Shown in pieces: positions 35,150 to 44,360 of a stretch of DNA of 55,572 bases. Every line of letters begins with the position of its first letter. Positions within the stretch are counted from its first letter, which is position 1. Both the position numbers and the translations under genes were made by a program. The stretch lies in the NCBI GenBank assembly GCA_025210235.1, contig JAOASG010000052.1:1-55572 (forward strand). The letters run 5' to 3'. This stretch comes from Vallitalea sp. GTDB taxonomy: Bacteria; Bacillota; Clostridia; Lachnospirales; Vallitaleaceae. The notes beneath the pieces are model-generated. The model was given only the letters and a program-made list of their open reading frames with translations, was not told the origin of the DNA and ran no database searches.

Positions 35150-36542
35150 CTATATCCCTTTTTTCTTAAAATACTTAACCCCAACCAGCAATAAGATAAT
35201 TGTTGAAAATCCTAATACTAATAATGCAGTTAACATTGTTACATTATGAGTTCCGGCAACTATTCTTGCTCCATTATTCATAGTAAATGGACATAAGTTA
35301 TAGTGTTTTCCATATAAAAATGGTTTAAATATGAAATAAAAAAGGGAGTATATAGCTGTTGATGCTAGTAAACTTAAATAAACATTATTTAAAATAGCTG
35401 AACAAAGCTGTACAAATGCTACCATAAACATAATAAATAAAATGCTATATAAAAAGGATAGTACTAGATATATATTAAAACCAATTAAATTGATATTTCT
35501 TTGATATAGAAAACTTTGACTACTATCATTACTTATTTTTGAATATGGTATTTTATAGAAATCAATATCAACATTTTTTATATTTTTCAAAGTTTTTTTC
35601 TAGATAATTAAAGGAAGGTTTGAAAGTTTTAATTCCTTGCTTATCATAAACTATAGGATATTTCATAGGTTGTATTTTTATTTGAGTTTTAATATATATA
35701 TTTGAGATAAATAAAGGTATCATTATAGTAATAATAACGATAATTGTTGATGCAAAAAATTTGCCTATGTAATACTTCCTTCTCGGTATAGCTTGTGTAA
35801 TAAGTAGTTTAGTACTTCCTTCTTTTACATCTTTATTAATTAGATTATAGTTTAATAATATACTAATAATTATAATAATTATTGGAACAATACTGTTTAT
35901 CCAGTCATTTACTATATTGAGATTATTAAATTCATTTTGTTCTATTCCTATTAAGTTGTTATTATATAAATAGTAATGACGTTTAGCATTAAAAATACAA
36001 CTAATAGTATGATATAAATAACGTTTTGTAGAAAAAATCATATGCCCCTTATTTTTAAAATCTATATCTTCATACTTTACTCCATCGCTTACCTTGTCCC
36101 ATAGTTCTTTATTAGCAATGTTACATAAATATTTACAAAACGAACCATAATCATTTCTTTCTGAATAAGTGTAATAATTTGCGTACAGTAGATAATCAAA
36201 AGCACAAACTTTATTCATTTTTATAAAGTCAACGTCTAGATATGCTTTCTTTCTAACCTCATAATTATGTAGTTGAAGCTTGTAAAGGGAACTGCTTAGA
36301 TTTTTTTTATTTTCAACATAATCTTCATAACTCTTTCCAAAACGCCATAATTTATATTCATTAGTATATTCTATCTGAGAATCTACAATATTTGGATCAT
36401 AATTAAGTATTCTATCAATCTCATTAGTTTCAATGCTTGTATCTATATTTACATATAATAAAAGCATCATTATTACAATTAAAATCCACACTACTGGACT
36501 TTTTAGTTTTCTTTTTATTTCTAGTTTAAAGATTTGATACAT
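35150..36542 (-). pseudogene. ABC-2-type permease, paralog B, broken by a frameshift
   Basis: The first part runs from ATG 36542 (MYQIFKLEIKRKLKSP, GGGGTG upstream) to a stop at 35568-35570, giving about 324 residues that end FEKYKKC. The remainder of the protein continues in another frame to 35150. Where intact paralogs read FEKYEKPVEVDFYK, here the A-rich stretch near 35575-35583 lacks two bases. The lost part holds the last four membrane helices, so the product would be non-functional unless ribosomes slip. The outer domain is also the most diverged of the four, suggesting relaxed selection. Confidence 0.8.
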
Positions 36543-36606
36543 TATATTCACCCCTTCAACTTTATTACCCTTAATCTCTTGCCCTGTTAATAGGTAGTCC
36601 CTCGCC

Positions 36607-38010
36607 CTATATTCCTTTCTTCTTAAAATACTTAACCCCAACCAATAATAAAACTATTGTTGAAAGCCCTAATACTAATAATGCAGTTAACATTGTTACA
36701 TTATGGGTTCCTGCAACTATTCTTGCACCATTATTCATAGTAAATGGACATAAGTTATAGTGTTTTCCATATAAAAATGGCTTAAATAAAAAATAAAAAA
36801 GTGAATATATAGCTGTTGATGCTAATAGACTTAAATAAACATTATTTAAAATAGCTGAACAGAGCTGTACAAATGCGACCATAAACATAATAAATAAAAT
36901 GCTATATAAAAAAGTTAGTAGTAGGAATTTATCAAAACCAATTAAGTTGATGTTTCTTTGATATAATGGAGACGGAACTATATCATTACTTTTTACTGAA
37001 TATGGCATTTTATAAAAATCTACTTCAACAGGTTTTTCATATTTTTCAAAGTTTTTTTCTATATAATTAAATGAAGGCTTGAACGTTTTAATTCCTTGCT
37101 TGTCATAAACTATAGGATGTTTCATAGGCTGTGTTTTCAATTGAGTTTTAATATATATATTTGAAATAAGTAAAGGTATCATTACAGTAATTATAACAAT
37201 GATAGTTCCCTCAAAAAATTTTCCTATGTAGTACTTCCTTCTTGGTATAGATTGCGTAATAAGAAGTTTGGTACTTCCTTCTTTTACATCTTTGTTAATT
37301 AGATTATAGTTTAATAATATACTAATTATTATAATAATTATTGGGACAATACTATTAATCCAATCATTTAGTACATAGAGATTATTAAATTCTTCGAATT
37401 TAATTAATAAGTTATTACTATATAAATAATACGAACGTCTAGCACTAAAAATATGCTTAATAGTGTCATATAAATAACTACGTGGTGAAACAAACATATA
37501 TCCCATGTTTTTAAAATCTATATTTTCATATTTTACTCCATCACTAACCTTATCCCACAGTTCTTTATTAGCAATATCACATAAATACTTTGAAAAAGAA
37601 GTATATTTATTTCTCTCAGAATTTGCTTCATGATTTGCATATAATAATGAACTAAAAGCTTGTGTTTTATTTATTTTAATATAATTTCCCTCTTGGAAAT
37701 TCTTTATATTAACATCATAATTATGCATCAGCGCATTATAATAAGACCGGCTCATATTATCTTTATCATACTTACTAACATAATCTTCATAATTTTTTTC
37801 ATTCCATTTTTCTTTCCATTTCCTAGTATAATATGTTTTCTCATCTACCTTTATAAGATGTGGATCATAGTCAAGTATTTTACTAATCTCATTAGATTCA
37901 ATACTCCTATCTATATTTACATATAGTAGAATAATCATTATTGCAACTAAAATCCAGACAACTGGATTTTTTAGTTTTCTTTTCAATTCTATTTTTAAAA
38001 TACTATACAA
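36607..38010 (-). CDS. ABC-2-type permease, paralog C
   Basis: 467 residues when started at TTG 38010 (MYSILKIELKRKLKNP), chosen by GGAGGGG upstream and by alignment with paralogs A, B and D; a longer ATG frame to 38052 overlaps the end of the preceding gene. Same build as A: first helix, diverged outer domain (about 36-230), five-helix block with NKDVKEGSTKLLITQSIPRR, and the nearly invariant C-terminus. It is intact and lies between the broken paralog B and the distinct permease at 38039-39349. Confidence 0.83.
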   Translation of the reverse strand: MYSILKIELKRKLKNPVVWILVAIMIILLYVNIDRSIESNEISKILDYDPHLIKVDEKTYYTRKWKEKWNEKNYEDYVSKYDKDNMSRSYYNALMHNYDVNIKNFQEGNYIKINKTQAFSSLLYANHEANSERNKYTSFSKYLCDIANKELWDKVSDGVKYENIDFKNMGYMFVSPRSYLYDTIKHIFSARRSYYLYSNNLLIKFEEFNNLYVLNDWINSIVPIIIIIISILLNYNLINKDVKEGSTKLLITQSIPRRKYYIGKFFEGTIIVIITVMIPLLISNIYIKTQLKTQPMKHPIVYDKQGIKTFKPSFNYIEKNFEKYEKPVEVDFYKMPYSVKSNDIVPSPLYQRNINLIGFDKFLLLTFLYSILFIMFMVAFVQLCSAILNNVYLSLLASTAIYSLFYFLFKPFLYGKHYNLCPFTMNNGARIVAGTHNVTMLTALLVLGLSTIVLLLVGVKYFKKKGI

Positions 38011-38038
38011 TAGGTTCACCCCTCCAACTATGCTCTCC

Positions 38039-39349
38039 CTAGTCTCTTGCACCTAAAAAGTCTTTTTTTGCAATTTTCTTACTACCTATTAATAAAAGCA
38101 CTGCCGATAATCCTAAATTTATTAATACTCCTAGTATATAACTTGTATTATATCTTCCAATTAAAATGTCTTGGTTGAATATATAAGAATATGGTAATAT
38201 ACCATGTATTATACTTCCCGGCGAAACAAATCTTCTAATTAGTAAACATAGCATAATTGCTGATATTACTATTCCCATTGTTTTTGTTGTAGAATCTGTA
38301 AATACTGATATAGTTGATATTAATGAGATGTTAAACATTATTATAGTTAAAAATAATAATATACTTAACAATATTTTTGCTCCTATTGATATAATTATAT
38401 AATTTACCTCTTTATTGTTAAGTGATATATTCTTAATATTTTCACTCACTGCTACAGGTTCACTAAAATTCCCTATCTCACTAATTATTGAATTTGCAAT
38501 AAAATTAAGACTAAGCGCTGCTAATATAACTACAATAGTAAATATTAGCATAGCCATAACTTTTGAAAAGAAAATTTTGCTTCTTTCATATGGTTGTGTA
38601 TATGCTAATTTATAGCTTCCACCCTCTATTTCTGATAAGAATAAATCCATTGTTATAAATGTAAAAATTAAGAATATTAATAGTATAATAGTATTTTCAA
38701 ATAATCCTATTATCCCAAATACACCTGAGTTAGTGTAGGGGTTTAGGCTATATTTTAAGTTGTTTTTTAATAGGTATTTATAATATGTATTCTTTCTTCG
38801 TATATCATTTATTGTAACGTTTCTAAGTCTTAATGCTGTTTTTGGTAGAACCCCTTCTTTTTCTGCTTCTATAATATTATCAAGCCTATCAACCTTATAT
38901 TTTAACAGTTGATCTATCATTTTTTGTTCATCTTGTATTTGCTTATCTTTTCTTGCTTTCTTTTGTCTTTTTTCAAGGGATTTTTCTTTTTTTAATATAA
39001 TATTTACTAAGCTTGATTCGGTATCATTTCTTTCTTTCTTTTTTTCTTGAATAGGTATTTGTTTTTGTGCTTCTTCTAAACTTCCATATTCTTTTATTAA
39101 TAACATTTCATCTAATTCATCTTCTATTTTTGTTAAACGGTGTATATCACCAATTATTTTATTACCTCTAATTTGTGCTGAATTGTATGATATTTTACCA
39201 TTTTCCTCTATTTCATCAATATATTTATTGTATTTTATATTATAAAATATGTTACTTACTACTATTAAAAGTATGAAAATAAGTATAAGAATTTTATTTT
39301 TCTTTGATTTTATTATCTTTGTCATTTCATGTTTTATTAGTTTTCCCAT
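38039..39349 (-). CDS. Distinct ABC-2-type permease, 436 aa
   Basis: Starts MGKLIKHEMTKIIKSKKNKI and has the same general plan (one N-terminal helix at 20-38, a large, charged outer domain rich in E, K and Q, then five or six helices), but its sequence is clearly unlike paralogs A-D. ILLIFLIFTFITMDLFLSEI with GGSYKLAYTQPYERSKIFFS is the coupling region. The outer domain (about 90-170) is helical (KKEKSLEKRQKKARKDKQIQ), unlike the paralogs. It may form the fixed partner of a heterodimeric channel in which the other half is one of the paralogs. Confidence 0.82.
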   Translation of the reverse strand: MGKLIKHEMTKIIKSKKNKILILIFILLIVVSNIFYNIKYNKYIDEIEENGKISYNSAQIRGNKIIGDIHRLTKIEDELDEMLLIKEYGSLEEAQKQIPIQEKKKERNDTESSLVNIILKKEKSLEKRQKKARKDKQIQDEQKMIDQLLKYKVDRLDNIIEAEKEGVLPKTALRLRNVTINDIRRKNTYYKYLLKNNLKYSLNPYTNSGVFGIIGLFENTIILLIFLIFTFITMDLFLSEIEGGSYKLAYTQPYERSKIFFSKVMAMLIFTIVVILAALSLNFIANSIISEIGNFSEPVAVSENIKNISLNNKEVNYIIISIGAKILLSILLFLTIIMFNISLISTISVFTDSTTKTMGIVISAIMLCLLIRRFVSPGSIIHGILPYSYIFNQDILIGRYNTSYILGVLINLGLSAVLLLIGSKKIAKKDFLGARD

Positions 39350-39369
39350 TCTCTATATCCCCTTTCAAT

Positions 39370-40137
39370 TTATTTCTCCTCATATTTAACAATCTCAATT
39401 TTTTCTATTACAACAGGGTCTTCAACAGGATACTTATTACCATCTACAGTCATGTTGCTTATTTCATATACAATATCCATTCCATAAAATATTTGTGCAA
39501 ATACTATATAATGTCCATTGTATTCTAATACTCCACCTATATCTCTATAAGCAGTAATAAACTCTTTTGTAAATCCATATTCTTCAGGTAAGTTTTCCAT
39601 CAATTCTAATATTTCTTCAGATTCTCCCTCATTAGTAACAATAAATAACGGACCAATTGGTATTTCTTTCTCATCCTTTTTAGTTGAGTGCGCAAACCCA
39701 ATTGCTCCTGAGAAAAACATATAATCCTCATTAGTTTCTATAACATAATCATCTCCAAAGTTCATATCTTCCCTAATATTGTTATTATATTTAACTCTTT
39801 CTTCCTTATTCCAGTTATTATTGAAACCTTCCATTTCTATCATAATAGTACGATCTTTTCTTAATCTTGCGAAAGGACAATTTGTGTACCTACCTTCCTT
39901 AACCCACTCTTTAAACTGTTTTATCGCAATAGGTGCTGCTTCTTCTAAGAGCTTTGCTTTTATAACTCCTTTACTTGTAGTTATTACTGCAATTTCTTCT
40001 CCTTCTTTAGGGCGTTGAAATTGTGGGAATTTAAGATCGCCAAAGTTTGTATATCCATCTTCAATTTGACCCACTTTATTACTACATGCTGATAATAATA
40101 GTATTGTTAATATTAATCCTACAGAGATCTTTCTCAT
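39370..40137 (-). CDS. Cyclophilin-like peptidyl-prolyl isomerase lipoprotein
   Basis: 255 residues. A lipoprotein signal (LILTILLLSACSNK; lipid cysteine at about residue 18) places it outside the membrane. Residues 48-250 align with the cyclophilin fold: AVITTSKGVIKAKLLEEAAP and RYTNCPFARLRKDRTIMIEM keep the family frame. The active-site FHRV reads FARL, and the usual GSQFFI reads GPLFIV, so catalysis may be weak or lost. It lies inside the permease operon, which suggests it folds or stabilises the outer domains of these permeases, or has taken on a structural role. Confidence 0.78.
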   Translation of the reverse strand: MRKISVGLILTILLLSACSNKVGQIEDGYTNFGDLKFPQFQRPKEGEEIAVITTSKGVIKAKLLEEAAPIAIKQFKEWVKEGRYTNCPFARLRKDRTIMIEMEGFNNNWNKEERVKYNNNIREDMNFGDDYVIETNEDYMFFSGAIGFAHSTKKDEKEIPIGPLFIVTNEGESEEILELMENLPEEYGFTKEFITAYRDIGGVLEYNGHYIVFAQIFYGMDIVYEISNMTVDGNKYPVEDPVVIEKIEIVKYEEK

Positions 40138-40159
40138 TTAAACTCCTCCTCTATAATCC

Positions 40160-41569
40160 CTATATTCCTTTTTTCTTAAAATACTTAACTCCAACCAATA
40201 ATAAGATTATTGTTGAAAGCCCTAATACTAATAATGCAGTTAACATCGTTACATTATGTGTCCCTGCAACTATTCTCGCTCCATTATTCATAGTAAATGG
40301 ACATAAGTTATAGTGTTTTTCATGTAAAAATGGTCTAAATAAGAAATAAAAAAGTCCGTATATAGCTGATGATGTTAATAGACTTAAATAAACATTATTA
40401 AAAACAGCTGAACAGAGCTGTACAAATGCCACCATAAACGTAATGAATAAAACACTATATAAAAAGGTTAGTAGTAAGAATTTATTAAAACCAATTAAGT
40501 TTATATTTCGTTGATATAAAGGATGTGGTATCCTATCATTATGGCTTTTTTTTGAATATGGCATTTTATAAAAATCCACTTCAACAGGTTTTTCATATTT
40601 TTCAAAGTTTTTTTCTATATAATTAAAAGATGGCTTGAAAGTTTTAATTCCTTGCTTATCATAAACTATAGGATAGTTCATAGGTTGTGTTTTTATTTGA
40701 CTTTTAATATATTTATTTGAAATAAACAAAGGTATTATCACGGTAATTATAACAACAATTGTTCCTGCAAAGAATTTTCCTATGTAGTACTTCCACCTTG
40801 GTATAGATTGCGTAATAAGAAGTTTAGCACTTCCTTCTTTTACATCTTTGTTAATTAGATTATAGTTTAGTAATATACTAATAATTATAATAATTATTGG
40901 GACAATACTGTTTATCCAATCATTTAGTATTTTGAGATTATTAATTTCATGATATTTCATTTGTAGTAAGTTATTATTATATAAATAATACGAATGGTTA
41001 GCATAAAAAATACTACTAATAGTATAATATAGATACCATTGTGGAGCATCTACATTTCCATTATTTTTAAAATCTATATCTTCATATTTTACTCCATCGC
41101 TAACCTTATCCCACAGTTCTTTATTAGCTACTTTACATAAATACTTTGAAAAAGAACTATATTTATTTTTTTCAGAGTTTGCCAATAAATTTGCACGTAA
41201 TAATGAATTAAAAGCACTTACTTTAATCATTTTCATAAAATTACCATCTAAGTATGCTTCTACACTAACCTCATAATTATGTAACTCATTATTATAAAAC
41301 GACCTTGTTTTATTATTTTTTGCCTTATACTTCTTAACATAATCTTCATAATTCTTTCCAAACTTATATTCCTTATACTGTTCAGTACATACTGTTTTCT
41401 GGTCCACCCTTTTCCACCGTGAGTCATAATTAAGCATTTTACTAATCTCATTTGATTCAATACTTCTATCTATATTTACATATAGTAGAATAATCATTAT
41501 AGCAACTAAAATCCAGACAACTGGACTTTTTAGTTTTCTTTTCATTTCTATTTTTAAGATGTAGAACAT
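40160..41569 (-). CDS. ABC-2-type permease, paralog D
   Basis: 469 residues from ATG 41569 (MFYILKIEMKRKLKSP). It has a first helix at 15-35, a diverged outer domain (about 36-225), a five-helix block with NKDVKEGSAKLLITQSIPRW, and a C-terminus close to paralogs A and C. It is first of the paralogs after the ATPase gene, separated by 32 bases. The outer domain starts with SRWKRVDQKTVCTEQYKEYK and differs from A and C. Gene order and intact frame make it the likeliest primary partner of the ATPase. Confidence 0.85.
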   Translation of the reverse strand: MFYILKIEMKRKLKSPVVWILVAIMIILLYVNIDRSIESNEISKMLNYDSRWKRVDQKTVCTEQYKEYKFGKNYEDYVKKYKAKNNKTRSFYNNELHNYEVSVEAYLDGNFMKMIKVSAFNSLLRANLLANSEKNKYSSFSKYLCKVANKELWDKVSDGVKYEDIDFKNNGNVDAPQWYLYYTISSIFYANHSYYLYNNNLLQMKYHEINNLKILNDWINSIVPIIIIIISILLNYNLINKDVKEGSAKLLITQSIPRWKYYIGKFFAGTIVVIITVIIPLFISNKYIKSQIKTQPMNYPIVYDKQGIKTFKPSFNYIEKNFEKYEKPVEVDFYKMPYSKKSHNDRIPHPLYQRNINLIGFNKFLLLTFLYSVLFITFMVAFVQLCSAVFNNVYLSLLTSSAIYGLFYFLFRPFLHEKHYNLCPFTMNNGARIVAGTHNVTMLTALLVLGLSTIILLLVGVKYFKKKGI

Positions 41570-41601
41570 ATTATCCCCCTCAAATATACAAATCCTAATC
41601 C

Positions 41602-42501
41602 CTATTCTCCATAAACCTCTCTATAAATAGATTCCACGTCTATACTGTCTTTATATATATCTAGTATAGTTACACCACTATCTATTAACCTCTTTAGTAT
41701 CTCCGTTAAATAGTCTTGATTTTCTAATTCAAATTTTATTGCATCACTAGATATTTTTTCAAGTTTATCTTTTTGAAGCTTGTCCCCTAAAACTTCATAT
41801 GCTTTTTCACTATTATCTACTTGTACTATGTATATATATTTATTAGTCATTTCCTTTGGAGTCTCAATGATTTTTCCTTTGCTTATACATACAATCCTAT
41901 CTGCGAGTTTTTCCACTTCTCCTAGTTGATGAGATGAAAAAAGAATTGATATATTTTCTTCTTTTAGCTTTTGTAGAGTATTTCTTAAATGTATGGTTCC
42001 TGTTGGATCAAGCCCACTATTTGGTTCATCCAGTATTAGAAACTTTGGCTTACTTAATATGGCAATTCCAAGTCCTAACCTTTGCTTCATCCCCATAGAA
42101 TACCCTGATACTTTTCTTTTTAGTGCTTCTCTAAGCTCTGTGAATTCACATATTTCTTTCACTCTATCTTTTGATATATTTTTAAGCTTCGCTATTAGTT
42201 CTATATTTTCTTTGCCTGTCATATCTGGATAAAGCCCAGGACCTTCTATTAAAGCTCCTTGAGATTGTAATGCCTTTTCTCTATCCTTGAATAAATCATA
42301 TCCATTAATAATTACCTCTCCACTATCAGGAAATATAAGATTACATATACATTTCATAGTTGTGGATTTTCCTGCTCCATTAGGTCCTATAAAACCGACT
42401 ATTTCATTAGGCTTTACATTAAATGAAACATCATTCAACACCTTATTCTTTCCGTATGTTTTGTTTAAATTTTTTACTTCTACTACATAACTTTCACTCA
42501 T
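41602..42501 (-). CDS. ABC transporter ATPase (BcrA/LanF-like)
   Basis: 299 residues from ATG 42501 (MSESYVVEVKNLNKTYGK), with AAGGGG nine bases upstream. Walker A GFIGPNGAGKSTTMKCI, signature SGYSMGMKQRLGLGIAIL, Walker B FLILDEPNSGLDPTG and the switch histidine in LFSSHQLGEVEKLADRI are all intact. The C-terminal 80 residues form the extension typical of bacitracin and lantibiotic resistance exporters. It is the first gene of the permease operon and the only ATPase present, so it must energise all the permeases. A palindrome 30 bases upstream may be its operator. Confidence 0.92.
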   Translation of the reverse strand: MSESYVVEVKNLNKTYGKNKVLNDVSFNVKPNEIVGFIGPNGAGKSTTMKCICNLIFPDSGEVIINGYDLFKDREKALQSQGALIEGPGLYPDMTGKENIELIAKLKNISKDRVKEICEFTELREALKRKVSGYSMGMKQRLGLGIAILSKPKFLILDEPNSGLDPTGTIHLRNTLQKLKEENISILFSSHQLGEVEKLADRIVCISKGKIIETPKEMTNKYIYIVQVDNSEKAYEVLGDKLQKDKLEKISSDAIKFELENQDYLTEILKRLIDSGVTILDIYKDSIDVESIYREVYGE

Positions 42502-42530
42502 AATTTGCATCCCCTTATTTATAATATTAA

Positions 42531-42545
42531 GCGTTTACCAAACGC
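42531..42545. promoter_or_regulatory. Candidate operator before the ABC exporter operon
   Basis: GCGTTTACCAAACGC, a perfect six-base-arm palindrome with a three-base centre, 30 bases before the ATPase start. GC-richer than its surroundings, so it stands out. No regulator gene lies next to the operon. Confidence 0.4.
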
Positions 42546-42977
42546 AATAACCCATATTGGCATTCTTATATTTTAGCTAATACAGATATATTATTTTATT
42601 ATTAATAATTTATTACTTATTATGTACATACTATAATTTTATATTTAGTTATTCAACTTATTATAATATACATATGTTACAATAAATTCATAACAACTTT
42701 TTTATATAAACTCATTTATGTTGTATGTATTTAATTTATTAATTATTATATTATCACTTATAGTTTTTTGTGTAAACAGTTTTTTCTTGAATTTTGAGAA
42801 TTATTGTAATGGTTACATATAGTTTAATGTATTTTCTTCTTTTTTCGACATATTATTTACTCTTTTAATATTGTGTACTATATTTTGACTTAAGTAACAA
42901 TATCACTTTTTCATAAAATACTTAATGCTTCTAAATAATAAGATTTAGAAAAATATCAATACTATAAAATTAATTTC

Positions 42978-43017
42978 AAAAAAAAGACAATCCCTTTCAC
43001 AAGATTTGTCCTTTTTC
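42978..43017 (-). terminator. Intrinsic terminator after queA
   Basis: On the minus strand AAAAAGGACAAATC and GATTGTCTTTTTTT form a stem with one bulged A, followed by eight T residues, about 20 bases past the queA stop. Confidence 0.75.
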
Positions 43018-43036
43018 TATACCTATTAAATAATTT

Positions 43037-44062
43037 TTATTTAATTATCATTGCATCCCCAAAACTAAAAAATCTATATTTTTCTTCTACTGCAATATTA
43101 TATGCATTTAATACATTTTCTCTTCCTGCTAGTGCAGATACCAACATGATTAATGTAGATTCTGGCAAATGAAAATTCGTAATAAGTGCATCAACAACTT
43201 TAAATTTATATCCTGGATATATAAATATATCTGTCCATCCCTTTGATGGATTAATATATCCATTCTCATCCGCAACTGATTCAAGTGTACGACTACTAGT
43301 TGTCCCTACAGCGATAATTCTTCCACCATTTTTTCTTGTTTCATTAATAATGTTAGCTTGACTTTCATCAATCCAATAGTATTCAGAATGCATTGTGTGT
43401 TCTAATATATTGTCTACCTTAACAGGTCTAAAAGTTCCTAATCCTACATGTAAAGTTACATATGCAACTTTTATTCCTTTTTCTTCAATAGTATTTAATA
43501 GTTCAGGAGTAAAATGCAATCCAGCAGTTGGAGCTGCAGCAGAACCACTATGTTTAGCGTAAACCGTTTGGTACCTTTCTTTCTCTTGTAATTGATGAGT
43601 AATATATGGAGGAAGTGGCATTTGTCCAAGTTCATCTAATACTTGCTCAAATATTCCTTCGTACTCAAACTTTACAATACGATTACCTCCTTCTACCACT
43701 TCTAATACTTCAGCTTTTAGCAATCCATCTCCAAACTCTATCCTATTTCCTGGTTTAGCTTTTCTTCCAGGTTTTACCATTACTTCCCATTTATCATTTT
43801 CTAGTCTCTTAAGTAAAAGAAATTCCACTTTACCTTTAGTCTCTTCTCTACTTCCAATAAGTCTTGCTGGAATAACCTTAGTATTATTTAGTACAAGGCA
43901 ATCCCCTTCATTAAGATAATCTATAATATCTTTAAAAATTCTATGCTCAACATCTCCAGTTTCTTTATTTAGTACTAATAATCTTGAACTGGCTCTATCC
44001 TCTAAAGGATCTTGTGCTATTAATTCTTCTGGCAAATTAAAATCAAAATCTTCTCGTTTCAT
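43037..44062 (-). CDS. queA: S-adenosylmethionine:tRNA ribosyltransferase-isomerase QueA
   Basis: 341 residues, full length. Starts [20 protein letters not shown], with [56 protein letters not shown] and [16 protein letters not shown], all diagnostic. It adds the ribosyl part of SAM to 7-aminomethyl-7-deazaguanine in tRNA, a late step of queuosine synthesis. No tgt or ruvB gene is adjacent, which is unusual compared with the ruvAB-queA-tgt order of many clostridia; here it stands alone with its own terminator. Confidence 0.97.
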   Translation of the reverse strand: MKREDFDFNLPEELIAQDPLEDRASSRLLVLNKETGDVEHRIFKDIIDYLNEGDCLVLNNTKVIPARLIGSREETKGKVEFLLLKRLENDKWEVMVKPGRKAKPGNRIEFGDGLLKAEVLEVVEGGNRIVKFEYEGIFEQVLDELGQMPLPPYITHQLQEKERYQTVYAKHSGSAAAPTAGLHFTPELLNTIEEKGIKVAYVTLHVGLGTFRPVKVDNILEHTMHSEYYWIDESQANIINETRKNGGRIIAVGTTSSRTLESVADENGYINPSKGWTDIFIYPGYKFKVVDALITNFHLPESTLIMLVSALAGRENVLNAYNIAVEEKYRFFSFGDAMIIK

Positions 44063-44360
44063 CTGTGTCTCCTATCTGTTTATAATAATATTTAGGTAAT
44101 TGCAAAACTAAGAATTTTAATTCTTTACATACAATATGTAGTTCTTATTAGGTAATTCTTATTATAAGAAGGAATGTGTAATATTGTACTAAAGAATTAA
44201 CTTAATGTAGTTTTCAATTACTTATATAATAATATTCGGTATTTCACATGTATGAGTATAGCAAAACACATATAAAAACACAATATAAACATCTAAAAAA
44301 TATGAGCAAATATAATTATATTTGCTCCTGATTTAGCATTTTATTTTATAGTATAGATTT
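44063..44360. other. Spacer before queA, largely a mobile repeat
   Basis: 298 bases, of which 44081-44236 are the MITE-like insertion with its flanking direct repeats. The remaining AT-rich bases include a weak hairpin near 44300-44340 (GAGCAAATATAA / TTATATTTGCTC) that is a fair terminator for the SpoIID gene, followed by a T run on the minus side. Confidence 0.55.
44093..44224 (+). repeat. MITE-like repeat, complete copy with 12-bp flanking direct repeats
   Basis: 132 bp beginning TAGGTAATTGCAAAACTA and ending with TAGTTTTCAATTACTTA, whose complement is TAAGTAATTGAAAACTA; these are terminal inverted repeats of about 17 bases. The element is flanked on both sides by TATAATAATATT (44081-44092 and 44225-44236), a likely target-site duplication. 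There is no coding capacity. Related copies are at 22156-22261, 49335-49383 and 30279-30320. Confidence 0.75.

Larger units (their letters stand above)
42502..43036. other. Spacer between queA and the ABC exporter operon
   Basis: 535 very AT-rich bases. It holds the queA terminator (42978-43017), a palindrome at 42531-42545, and a possible leftward promoter TTGAAT (N17) TAGTAT near 42625-42655. No ORF, repeat copy or riboswitch was seen. Confidence 0.5.

Noticed and set aside
33657..41569. CRISPR or other short-repeat array suggested by repeated DNA
   Set aside because: The repeats are whole paralogous permease genes of about 1.4 kb, not short repeats with spacers.
44093..44224. Attachment site or small RNA gene
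   Set aside because: Terminal inverted repeats, flanking direct repeats and other copies in the window fit a mobile repeat better; there is no integrase nearby.
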